A stretch of 64,000 nucleotides of DNA from Polyangium jinanense (lineage in GTDB: Bacteria; Myxococcota; Polyangia; Polyangiales; Polyangiaceae): contig NZ_JAGTJJ010000018.1 in assembly GCF_028435365.1 (NCBI RefSeq), forward strand, positions 62,001 to 126,000, given 5' to 3'. Shown piece by piece: positions 32,450 to 39,488 of the stretch; position 1 is the first letter of the stretch; every line of letters begins with the position of its first letter. The position numbers and the translations under genes are program-made. Under the pieces are notes generated by a model that was given only the letters and a program-made list of their open reading frames with translations, ran no database searches and had not been told where the DNA came from.

Positions 32450-34507
32450 ATGCGGCTTCGTGCTCTTCTCGGCTCGTCGGGTCCGATCACGCTGGCGGTG
32501 CCTGACATCGCGCGCGGGTTTCGCGCGGCGCTCCTGGTGCTGCCCGCGTTTTATCTCGCGTCGACGTACGCGCACCCGGAGCTCACGTGGACGGCGCTGG
32601 GCGGCTGGCTCGGCACCCTGGCCGACCCGGGCGGCTCGCGCGCGACCCGCGCGAAGGCCCTCGTCGCATTCGCGATCGCCGGGGCCGCAGCCGTCTGGCT
32701 CACGGAGGCCTGCGCGGGCTCCCCCGTGCTGTCGACGCTCGCGCTCGCGGGAATCGCGTTCGCCGCGGGGCTCGTACGCGCCGCGGGGCCCACGGCCTCG
32801 CTCGCCGGGCTGATGGTCGCGCTCGCCGCGGCCATCGCAGCCGGGCACCTGTCGCCGGTGCCGCTGCGCGACGCCCTGTATTTCGGTCTGGGCGCGACGC
32901 TCGCCGTCCTGATCTCCTCGGTGGTATGGCCCATCTGGACGCACCTCCCCGTACGCCGCTCGCTCGCGCGTGTGTACGAGGAGCTCGCCGCCTACGCGTC
33001 CGCGGCCGGGAGCGCGGCGATGCTCGAAATCCCGCGCGACGATCCGTCCTGGGGCGCGCTCCTCCGGCGACACCACCGGCGCATCCGCGACGCGCTCGAA
33101 GCCGCGCGGGAAATGGCCCTCGCGATGCGCGCGCGGCGCGAGGGAGACACGCGGCTCGGCCGCAATACGAGCCTCTTGCTCGGAGCGGCGGAGGCGCAGT
33201 TCCCGCGGCTCACCACGCTCGTGGAAGAGCTCGAAGGCCTCCCGAAGGGGGCGCGCGCCGAGCCAGCCATGCGTCTCGGGGAGATCACGTCCGCCTATGC
33301 CGAGATCCATCGTATCCTCGGGGCACGCGCGCTCCGATCACGCCCGAAGGAGCGACCCGCCCCGCGGCCGCCTGCGGCCGACGCGACGACGTCAAGGGCA
33401 GGCGCGCTCGCCGCGCACCTCGCGTCCGAGGCGCGCGCCGCGCTCGAGCTGACGAAGCACATCGACGAGCCGCTCGGGACGCGCGCGCTCGAATACGCAC
33501 CGCTGCCGCCACGCGCGGACGAGCGCGCGCCCCTGGGGGAGCTCCGCACGGGCCTCCGCGCGATACGCGATGCGCTCTGGCCGCAATCGGTCCTTTTGCA
33601 TCACGCCCTTCGATCCGCGTGCGCCGTCGCCGTGGCGTCCCTCGCGGGCTCCCTCGCGCTCCCAAGCCATTCCAACTGGGTCACCCTGACGACCCTCGTC
33701 ATCCTGCAACCTCATATCGGCGCCACGATCGAGCGCGCCCTCGAGCGTGTCGTGGGGACGGTGCTCGGCTGCATGCTCGCAGCCGCCATCACGCTCACCG
33801 TTCGATCGCCGATCGTCCTCACCACGCTCATGGTTCCGCTGCTCGTGGCCGCCGTCGCGACGCAGCCGCAGAGCCGCGGACTCTTCACGGTGTTCCTCAC
33901 GCCTGTGTTCGTCCTGCTCGCGGAGCGGCACCTCGGCGATTGGGAGACCGCCGCGGAGCGCGTGGCCGCCGTGGCCCTCGGAGGCGTCATCGCGGTCGTG
34001 GCCGGCACGATCTTCTTGCCCTCGTCCGAGCGAAAACGTCTGCCAGACGCGCTCGCGTCGATGCTCCGCGCCGTCTCGACCTACGCGCACGAGGTGCTGA
34101 CGTCAGCGACGAACCGAGGAGCGCCGGGCGCGGAAGAACGCGTGGCGGCGGCGCGGCGGTCGGCGGGCGTGGCGCTCGGCGAAGCGGAAGTCTCGCTGGA
34201 GCGCCTGCTCGCGGAGCCCCTGGGCGACAAGAAAGCCGCGGCGGACGCAATGCTCCTCGTGACGTACGCGCGGCGGCTCGGCTCGGCGCTCACGGCGACC
34301 GATATGTTGGTGAAGGAAGTGCCGCCCCAAGCGGACGAGCTCACGCGGGTCGACGCCTATGTCGCGGCGGTGCTGCGTGACGCCGCGGCGCACGTGCGCG
34401 GAGAGCGTCCCGAGCGCATGGCGACCGCACCCGAGATCGTGGATCACGACCCTCTCGAACGGGTGGTGCGCTCGGCCGGGCTCGTGGCGAGCTTGGCCAG
34501 GCACTGA
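32450..34507 (+). CDS. FUSC-family membrane protein (YccS/aromatic acid exporter type)
   Basis: A 685-residue inner-membrane protein. There are two blocks of hydrophobic segments, one at about residues 20-165 (ALLVLPAFYLASTYAHPEL, GAAAVWLTEACAG, LAVLISSVVWPIW) and one at about 390-530 (VAVASLAGSLALPSHSNWVT and VVGTVLGCMLAAAITL). They are separated by a soluble domain (about 170-380) and followed by a C-terminal soluble helical domain. The second block contains the FUSC motif (LPSHSNWVTLTTLVILQP, VGTVLGC). Relatives export aromatic acids or contribute to fusaric-acid resistance. Its stop lies within the first inverted arm of repeat element B, and part of its 3' end is duplicated downstream. 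Confidence 0.87.
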   Translation: MRLRALLGSSGPITLAVPDIARGFRAALLVLPAFYLASTYAHPELTWTALGGWLGTLADPGGSRATRAKALVAFAIAGAAAVWLTEACAGSPVLSTLALAGIAFAAGLVRAAGPTASLAGLMVALAAAIAAGHLSPVPLRDALYFGLGATLAVLISSVVWPIWTHLPVRRSLARVYEELAAYASAAGSAAMLEIPRDDPSWGALLRRHHRRIRDALEAAREMALAMRARREGDTRLGRNTSLLLGAAEAQFPRLTTLVEELEGLPKGARAEPAMRLGEITSAYAEIHRILGARALRSRPKERPAPRPPAADATTSRAGALAAHLASEARAALELTKHIDEPLGTRALEYAPLPPRADERAPLGELRTGLRAIRDALWPQSVLLHHALRSACAVAVASLAGSLALPSHSNWVTLTTLVILQPHIGATIERALERVVGTVLGCMLAAAITLTVRSPIVLTTLMVPLLVAAVATQPQSRGLFTVFLTPVFVLLAERHLGDWETAAERVAAVALGGVIAVVAGTIFLPSSERKRLPDALASMLRAVSTYAHEVLTSATNRGAPGAEERVAAARRSAGVALGEAEVSLERLLAEPLGDKKAAADAMLLVTYARRLGSALTATDMLVKEVPPQADELTRVDAYVAAVLRDAAAHVRGERPERMATAPEIVDHDPLERVVRSAGLVASLARH

Positions 34508-34934
34508 GCATTGGTCTCATCGCGAGGCGTCGCGCCGGGGCGCTGCCCCGGGCCCCGCGGGGGCTGTTCGCCCCTCGACCCGAACCAGGGCAAGCCCTGG
34601 ACCATTTGGGGAAGAACTGCGCGATGCGCAGTTCTTCCCACAGGCCGGTGGCAAGACCAGGAAGGTGCGTTGCACGCTGGCGACGGGCATGTTGCCCGTT
34701 GAACCGTCAGCGCTGCTGTCTTGGTTGGCAGGATCGTCGTTGGTCTTGACCCGGCTCGTTCGATGAACTGCGCCTCGCGCAGTTCATCGACCCCGAGTCC
34801 AGCGCTTGCGCAGGCCCCGGGTCCAGGGGCGGATAGCCCCGGTGGGGTCTGAGGCAAAGCCCCAGCGAAGCGGCTTCCAGATGAGACCAATGCTCAGGCC
34901 TCCGCGGGGCCCGGGGCAGCGCCCGGCGCGGCGG
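34504..34934. repeat. Palindromic mosaic intergenic element B
   Basis: A gene-free mosaic between convergent genes. An 18-bp inverted repeat, CTGAGCATTGGTCTCATC (34504-34521) and its complement (34880-34897), brackets it. A second inverted pair, a GC-rich unit around 34528-34560, recurs in reverse at about 34901-34934. Inside are hairpins at 34585-34600 (CCAGGGC/AA/GCCCTGG), 34609-34639 (14-bp stem, loop GAT) and 34761-34789 (13-bp stem CGATGAACTGCGC, loop CTC). The core shares GCGCTGCTGTCTTGG (34710-34724) with element A. The stem of 34761-34789 is identical to that of 6501-6529. Confidence 0.85.
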
Positions 34935-34941
34935 CTCGTGA

Positions 34942-35640
34942 TCAGAGGCAGGCGGTGATGTCGAGCTCGCCGATGGCGAACGGCCGCTCGCTTTGATCGA
35001 AGACATTCGCTTCGGTGGTCGAGGTCACGCTCCAGCCGTAGGACAGGATTTCGCCCGTCGCCTCGTCCGAGTAAAGCCGCAGGTAGGCCGTGCCGACGAT
35101 GCTCGGCGTGAAGACGCCGGCGACGCGGCGGCTGTCGGGGTACGCCGTATTCTGGCCGTGCTCGGTGCTCGTCGAGTCGACGATCGGCAGCGCCCACTGC
35201 TTCTGCCCCGTGCGGTACGGCGTGTAGAACCCGGCCGGCGGCGTGATGTCAATCGGCTCGCCGATGATCACGGCGGCATGGCCGGCGTACGACCCGGTGG
35301 CGTTGATCGCGAAGATGTGGCCCGCGTCGACGTCCGCGATGTTCGTGATTTCGACGAAGTTCGTGGGCGCGCTACCATCCACCGGGACGATTTGCTCGTA
35401 CCACTGCGCGGCGCTCAGGGTCGAGACGTCGAAGCAGTACAGCCACTGGCTGCTCGTCCAGGCGAGAGCGTTCTTGACCGCCTTGGTGACGAAGCTGCCG
35501 CCGTTGCCCGTGCTCGTGCCGATGAGGGCCTGTGCATGGGCGTCGATGGAGGCGTTGAGCACGGGATCGGCCTGCGCGTCCGAGGGGAAGCAGAGAGCCG
35601 TCGCGACCGCAGCAGCACCCAAAAGACCGAGCTTATTCAT
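34942..35640 (-). CDS. Secreted protein of unknown function, paralogue 1
   Basis: A 232-residue exported protein. ATG at 35640 (MNKLGLLGAAAV) is preferred over GTG 35646 because GAGG lies seven bases before it. Signal peptide to about residue 24 (SDAQA). The segment DAGHIFAINATGSYAGHAAVIIGEP resembles the GDIIAI...GHxxIV pattern of NlpC/P60 or CHAP-like folds, but the nucleophile Cys is not evident; a Cys in SSQWLYCF is replaced by Tyr in the paralogue. It is about 70 percent identical by eye to the gene at 35997-36701. Upstream DNA is also duplicated. Confidence 0.82.
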   Translation of the reverse strand: MNKLGLLGAAAVATALCFPSDAQADPVLNASIDAHAQALIGTSTGNGGSFVTKAVKNALAWTSSQWLYCFDVSTLSAAQWYEQIVPVDGSAPTNFVEITNIADVDAGHIFAINATGSYAGHAAVIIGEPIDITPPAGFYTPYRTGQKQWALPIVDSTSTEHGQNTAYPDSRRVAGVFTPSIVGTAYLRLYSDEATGEILSYGWSVTSTTEANVFDQSERPFAIGELDITACL

Positions 35641-35784
35641 GTTCACACCTCAGGAGGAACGACCGTGGTGGTCGTCAGGAAAGACGAACGATGGTCAACC
35701 GACGAGTGGGCATCAGGAAGTCGAAATATGCGCACTCGATAGACCTTCGTCTATACACCGATATCAACGCGAAGGCTATGGTGG

Positions 35785-35900
35785 TTGTGGGAGGGGCGTT
35801 CTATTTCATCCGCCATCGGAGCGAAAGCGCCTGCCGGACGCGCGCACGTCCCGCTCGCACGCGTGGTGCGCTTGGCAGGCTCGTGGCGAGCTTTGGCTGG
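35785..35900 (+). pseudogene. Relic of a FUSC-family gene 3' end
   Basis: The DNA reads, in one frame, GVLFHPPSERKRLPDA, against GTIFLPSSERKRLPDA in the intact FUSC gene upstream (codons around 34000-34050). After an internal deletion and frame change it continues with TGGTGCGCTTGGCAGGCTCG and GGCGAGCTTTGG, matching the last codons of that gene (GTGGTGCGCTC to GGCGAGCTTGG, about 34463-34498). About 400 bp of the original are missing between the two blocks. It has no start codon and no intact frame. It lies in the same relative position to paralogue 2 as the intact FUSC gene does to paralogue 1. Confidence 0.72.
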
Positions 35901-35915
35901 ATGGGATCGAATGAA

Positions 35916-35962
35916 AACGCTCCCAGGAGGGCGCGTCCTGCCGGGCGCGCCCTGGGAGCGTT
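35916..35962 (-). terminator. Intrinsic terminator for paralogue 2
   Basis: A 12-bp stem AACGCTCCCAGG (35916-35927) with its complement at 35951-35962 and extra GC pairing inside. Read on the minus strand it is followed by TTTCATTC. It lies 34 bp after the stop of the gene at 35997-36701. The equivalent position in the first duplicate unit is occupied by element B instead. Confidence 0.75.
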
Positions 35963-35996
35963 GAGCCACGCGGCTGGGCGCGTGGATGGAATTCGT

Positions 35997-36701
35997 TCAG
36001 GGGCTGACCGTGAGCTCGCCGATGGCGAACGGACGCTCGCTCTGATCGTAGACGTTGAGGTCGTTCGTCGCGGTCACGCTCCAGCCGTAGGACAGGATCT
36101 CGCCCGTCGTGGCGTCCGAGTAGAGCCGAATGTAGGCCGTGCCGGGGACGTTGGCCGTGAAGCCGCTGGCGGACCGGCGGCTGTCGGGGTACGAGGCATT
36201 CTGGCCGTGCTCGCTGCCCGTGGAGTCGGCAATCGGCACGGCCCACTGCTTCGTCCCCGTGATGTACGGCGTGTAGAACGCGTTCGGCGGCGTGATGTCG
36301 ATCGGCTCGCCGATGATCACGGCGGCGTGGCCGGTGTACGACCCGGTGGCGTTGATCGCGAAGATCTGGCCCGCGTCGACGTCGCCGATGTTGTCGACCT
36401 CGACGAAGTTCGTGGGCGCAGCACCGCCCGGCGGGACGATTTGCTCGTACCACTTCGCGGCGCTCAGGGTCGAGGTGCCGAAGTAGTACAGCCACTGGCT
36501 GCTCGTCCAGCCGAGTGCGTCCTTGACCGCCTTCGTGACGAAGCTGCCGCCGTTGCCCGTGGTGGTGCCATTGTTCACATACGCGGTCACCAGGTCCAAC
36601 GCCGCGCCCGAAACGTCGCCGTCGCCCACGGCGCGCGCGTCAGAGGAGAAGCAGAAAGCCGTCGCGAGGGCAGCGGCACCGAAGAGACCGAGCTTATTCA
36701 T
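35997..36701 (-). CDS. Secreted protein of unknown function, paralogue 2
   Basis: A 234-residue exported protein, the tandem paralogue of the gene at 34942-35640. ATG at 36701 follows GAGG by seven bases (CCTGAGGTGTGCACATG), the same arrangement as paralogue 1. Signal peptide to about residue 25 (SSDARA). The mature region shares long identical blocks with paralogue 1: TGNGGSFVTKAVK, GHAAVIIGEPIDITPP, TGEILSYGWSV and DQSERPFAIGEL. The two differ mostly just after the signal peptide and at the last residues. No function recognised. Confidence 0.82.
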   Translation of the reverse strand: MNKLGLFGAAALATAFCFSSDARAVGDGDVSGAALDLVTAYVNNGTTTGNGGSFVTKAVKDALGWTSSQWLYYFGTSTLSAAKWYEQIVPPGGAAPTNFVEVDNIGDVDAGQIFAINATGSYTGHAAVIIGEPIDITPPNAFYTPYITGTKQWAVPIADSTGSEHGQNASYPDSRRSASGFTANVPGTAYIRLYSDATTGEILSYGWSVTATNDLNVYDQSERPFAIGELTVSP

Positions 36702-37118
36702 GTGCACACCTCAGGAAGAACGACCCGACTGGTCGCCAGGAAAATGGAACGATGGACAACCGAGAGTGGGCATCTTCCAAATCATGGGATGCGCACTCGA
36801 TAGGCGGCTCGTGTATACCTCAGTGTCAAGGTAAAGGTCAAGCGCCAATCTGGAAATCGATACGCGCTCAAACGACCCCTCACCCGGTGCGCCAGCAGCA
36901 CGAAATCGACGCGATGCAGCACGCCGTTACCGCGGGCACACACGACGACGAGGCGCTGGGCGGAGCATGCTATAGATGAGACGTGGGGCGACGCCCGGAA
37001 GAGACGTCTCGCGCCCGCAACGTACATTACACGTGCGCCCGCGCACGAACCCGATGACGCGTAGACACCTACGCGTGCCGGTTCCACGGCCCGGACGCAG
37101 GCGACGAGGGCGCGCGGC
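36702..37118. other. Intergenic region with the duplicated promoter of paralogue 2
   Basis: 417 bp. The first 135 bp (to about 36836) match the DNA upstream of paralogue 1, including GCGCACTCGATAG and TATAC. The remainder to the esterase gene shows no convincing coding sequence. Confidence 0.6.
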
Positions 37119-37985
37119 TCAGCCTCCGCCCCCCGCTTCCGTCTTCTTCCGCGCATAGAGCAGCCGCAACGCATGCACGGCGCCGACATGGTACACGGTA
37201 CCGTGCGCCTCCGCCGGAAACGGCACATAATGCCATATCAGCCCCGCAGGTGCATGCTGGCGTAGAATTCCCGCCATCCGCTCCGTTTCCTCGGTATTGT
37301 CCTCGACACCGCCGACCGTCAGGTACAGCGTCTTGCCCTGCGCCGATAGCACCTTCAAGCGCGGCTCGGCCCGCGCGAGCAGGAAACCATCGTTCCACCA
37401 AAGGCTCGGGCTCACCGCGAGGTACGTCCCGAACAACGCGGGATCCTCGAAAAACGTCTCCAGGACGAACAGCCCCGCCAGCGATTCCCCCATGAGCCCG
37501 CGCTCCCCGCTGCTCCGATAATCACGCTCGATCCGCGGCACGAGCTCGTTCTTCAGGAAGGCGCGAAACCTGGCCGAGCCGCCGACGCGCGGCGCAATCG
37601 TCTTGTCCTTCTCGTTCTCCGTGGGGCCCGTCAGGTCGCGCCTTCGCTCGGTATTTTCGATTCCGATGACGATCAACGGCCTCATGATCTCGTTCGCCAC
37701 GGAGACCTGGACGATGCCGGTGATGTGATGAAAATCCTCCGCCGCGCCGCCGTCGAGCAGGTACATCACGGGATATCGCTCGCGGCTCTCCGCATAACCC
37801 GGCGGCAAGTACACCGTGATCCGCCGCTTTTCGCCGAGCGCGGCCGAGTCCATGACGAACGATTGACCAATGACGATGGCGTCGTCCTGCGGCACGGGCG
37901 CATGGCTCGGCTCGGGGCAGCGGGCGGCGCAGCCGAGGAGGGGCAGGCAGGAGGCGAGGGTCGCCGCAAAGAGGAGGTGGCGCAT
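37119..37985 (-). CDS. Esterase lipoprotein (alpha/beta hydrolase, IroE/Fes-like)
   Basis: A 288-residue exported hydrolase. ATG at 37985 gives a signal peptide ending in LPLLGC (Cys about 19). The fold is that of putative esterases (COG2819 type): RRITVYLPPGYAESRERYPVMYLLDGG, nucleophile Ser in LMGESLAGLFVLE, LAVSPSLWWND, and the catalytic His in EAHGTVYHVG. Such enzymes hydrolyse siderophore or other acyl esters in the periplasm. It is divergent from the ACP/methyltransferase/ligase operon, with about 256 bp between starts. The substrate is unknown. Confidence 0.88.
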   Translation of the reverse strand: MRHLLFAATLASCLPLLGCAARCPEPSHAPVPQDDAIVIGQSFVMDSAALGEKRRITVYLPPGYAESRERYPVMYLLDGGAAEDFHHITGIVQVSVANEIMRPLIVIGIENTERRRDLTGPTENEKDKTIAPRVGGSARFRAFLKNELVPRIERDYRSSGERGLMGESLAGLFVLETFFEDPALFGTYLAVSPSLWWNDGFLLARAEPRLKVLSAQGKTLYLTVGGVEDNTEETERMAGILRQHAPAGLIWHYVPFPAEAHGTVYHVGAVHALRLLYARKKTEAGGGG

Positions 37986-38241
37986 GGAGGCGCCACCATA
38001 CCCTCGTCGCTCGCGCCACGAAAGCTCACGCTCGGGTCGCCGTCGTACACACGTCCACCGTGCCGGCAATGTTTCGCCTGGGCGAGACGGCCGCGCCAAT
38101 GCTGCGCGAGCAAGATCCGCGCGAATTGGGCATTGGCTGCGCACGTGCTCGTTACGTCCAGCGTCCATACGGAAACGTACCGCGTGGCCTCCGTTTTGCC
38201 AGGCGCCGTGGCCCGTAACTTTCGGCACCAAGGAGCTTCTC

Positions 38242-38535
38242 GTGCCTACCCATTTTTCCATTCCCGACGCCATCGCCAATGACGTCCGCCGTATCATCGC
38301 CGACACCCTCCGCCTCCCCGTGGAGCAGGTGGCGCTCGACGCGCGGCTCGACGAGGCGCGCCTCGGCATCGATTCCCTCGGGCTCATCAAGCTGAACGTC
38401 GCGCTCGAAGAGGCGTTCGACATCACGCTGCCCGATTTCACCACGCCCGAGCAGCCGCACATCCGCTCCGTGGGCGACGTGGCCGCGCTCGTCGCCCAAA
38501 AGGTCTCCGCCCAGGCAAACAGAGGTGTCCGATGA
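38242..38535 (+). CDS. Acyl carrier protein
   Basis: A 97-residue carrier protein. GTG at 38242 has AGGAG six bases upstream, which fixes the start. The phosphopantetheine-attachment Ser45 sits in LGIDSLGLIKLNVALEEAF, the ACP signature. It is the first gene of a three-gene operon; its stop overlaps the methyltransferase start (ATGA). It therefore probably carries the acyl chain that the ligase loads and the methyltransferase modifies. Confidence 0.92.
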   Translation: MPTHFSIPDAIANDVRRIIADTLRLPVEQVALDARLDEARLGIDSLGLIKLNVALEEAFDITLPDFTTPEQPHIRSVGDVAALVAQKVSAQANRGVR

Positions 38536-39488
38536 TCCCCGCCGCGCATACCCACCCCGAGCGCGAGGCGATGGAGCGTTCGCCCGCAGAGCAACGCGAG
38601 CACGAGCGCCGCGTCGTGGCCGAGCATTATCAACACGACGTCGAGATCTTCTCGATGGTGCTCGATAGCCGCCTCGCGTATGCGACCGGCGTCTTCGTGA
38701 GCCCCGACGAGGACCTCGAGACCGCCCAGGCGCGCAAATTCGCACGCATCCAGGCCAAGCTCGACATTCAGCCCGGCGAGCGTGTCCTCGACGTCGGCTG
38801 CGGATGGGGCAGCAATCTCCTCTACCTCGCCGAGCATACCCAGGGCGAATTCTTCGGGATCACGCTGAGTGAACGGCAACGCGAGGAGGCTCTCCGCCGC
38901 GCGCGCCTCGCCGGCGTCGCGGACCGCGTGCACATCGACGTCAAGCACATCGAAGATCTCGCCCTCGAGCCCGCCTCGTTCGACGTGGTGCTCTTCAGCG
39001 GCAGCATCGTCCACATGCACAACCGCGAGGAGATCCACCGCACGGTCGCACGGCTCCTCCGCCCCTCCGGACGCTTGCTCATCTCCGATTGTTATTATCC
39101 TGCCGAGCACCGCGGAGATCGCGAGAGCACGGCGACCGATTACATCTTCGTCGAGGCGCTCGGGTATTGCCGCCTGCTCCACCTGAGCGAGGAGCTCGCC
39201 TTCATCGAGCGCGCGGGGCTCGACATCTGCCACGTCGAGGACCTCACGAGCTCGTACGCGCTCACGCTGGAGCGCTGGATCGACAACGTGCGCAAGAACC
39301 GCCGCCGCATCGAGGCGATCTCCCCCGGTTTCTCGCGGCTCCTGCAGCAGTACATGACCGTCGCCAAGCTCTCGTTCGCGCGGCGGACGGCGCTCGAATA
39401 CATGATCCTGGCGACACGAGGCCGGCCGCGGGTCGAGTCCGCGTGGTTCCCCATCGTCCCACCCGCGCATGAAAAGGGGGCGAGATGA
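38532..39488 (+). CDS. SAM-dependent methyltransferase, cyclopropane-fatty-acid-synthase-like
   Basis: A 318-residue methyltransferase. The SAM-binding motif is ERVLDVGCGWGSNLLYLAEH (about residues 82-102), with GITLSERQREEA following, as in the CmaS/Cfa and UbiE-related enzymes. The C-terminal half keeps the Cfa-like YIFVEALGYCRLLHLSEEL and LTLERWIDNVRKNR. Unlike typical Cfa enzymes it lacks the long N-terminal lipid-binding region, which fits an acyl-ACP substrate. It overlaps the ACP gene by 4 bp and the ligase gene by 4 bp, so all three are translationally coupled. Confidence 0.88.
   Translation: MIPAAHTHPEREAMERSPAEQREHERRVVAEHYQHDVEIFSMVLDSRLAYATGVFVSPDEDLETAQARKFARIQAKLDIQPGERVLDVGCGWGSNLLYLAEHTQGEFFGITLSERQREEALRRARLAGVADRVHIDVKHIEDLALEPASFDVVLFSGSIVHMHNREEIHRTVARLLRPSGRLLISDCYYPAEHRGDRESTATDYIFVEALGYCRLLHLSEELAFIERAGLDICHVEDLTSSYALTLERWIDNVRKNRRRIEAISPGFSRLLQQYMTVAKLSFARRTALEYMILATRGRPRVESAWFPIVPPAHEKGAR

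Noticed and set aside
34504..34897. Element B as a classic insertion sequence
   Set aside because: It has inverted ends but no transposase frame and no obvious target-site duplication, so a complete IS is not supported.
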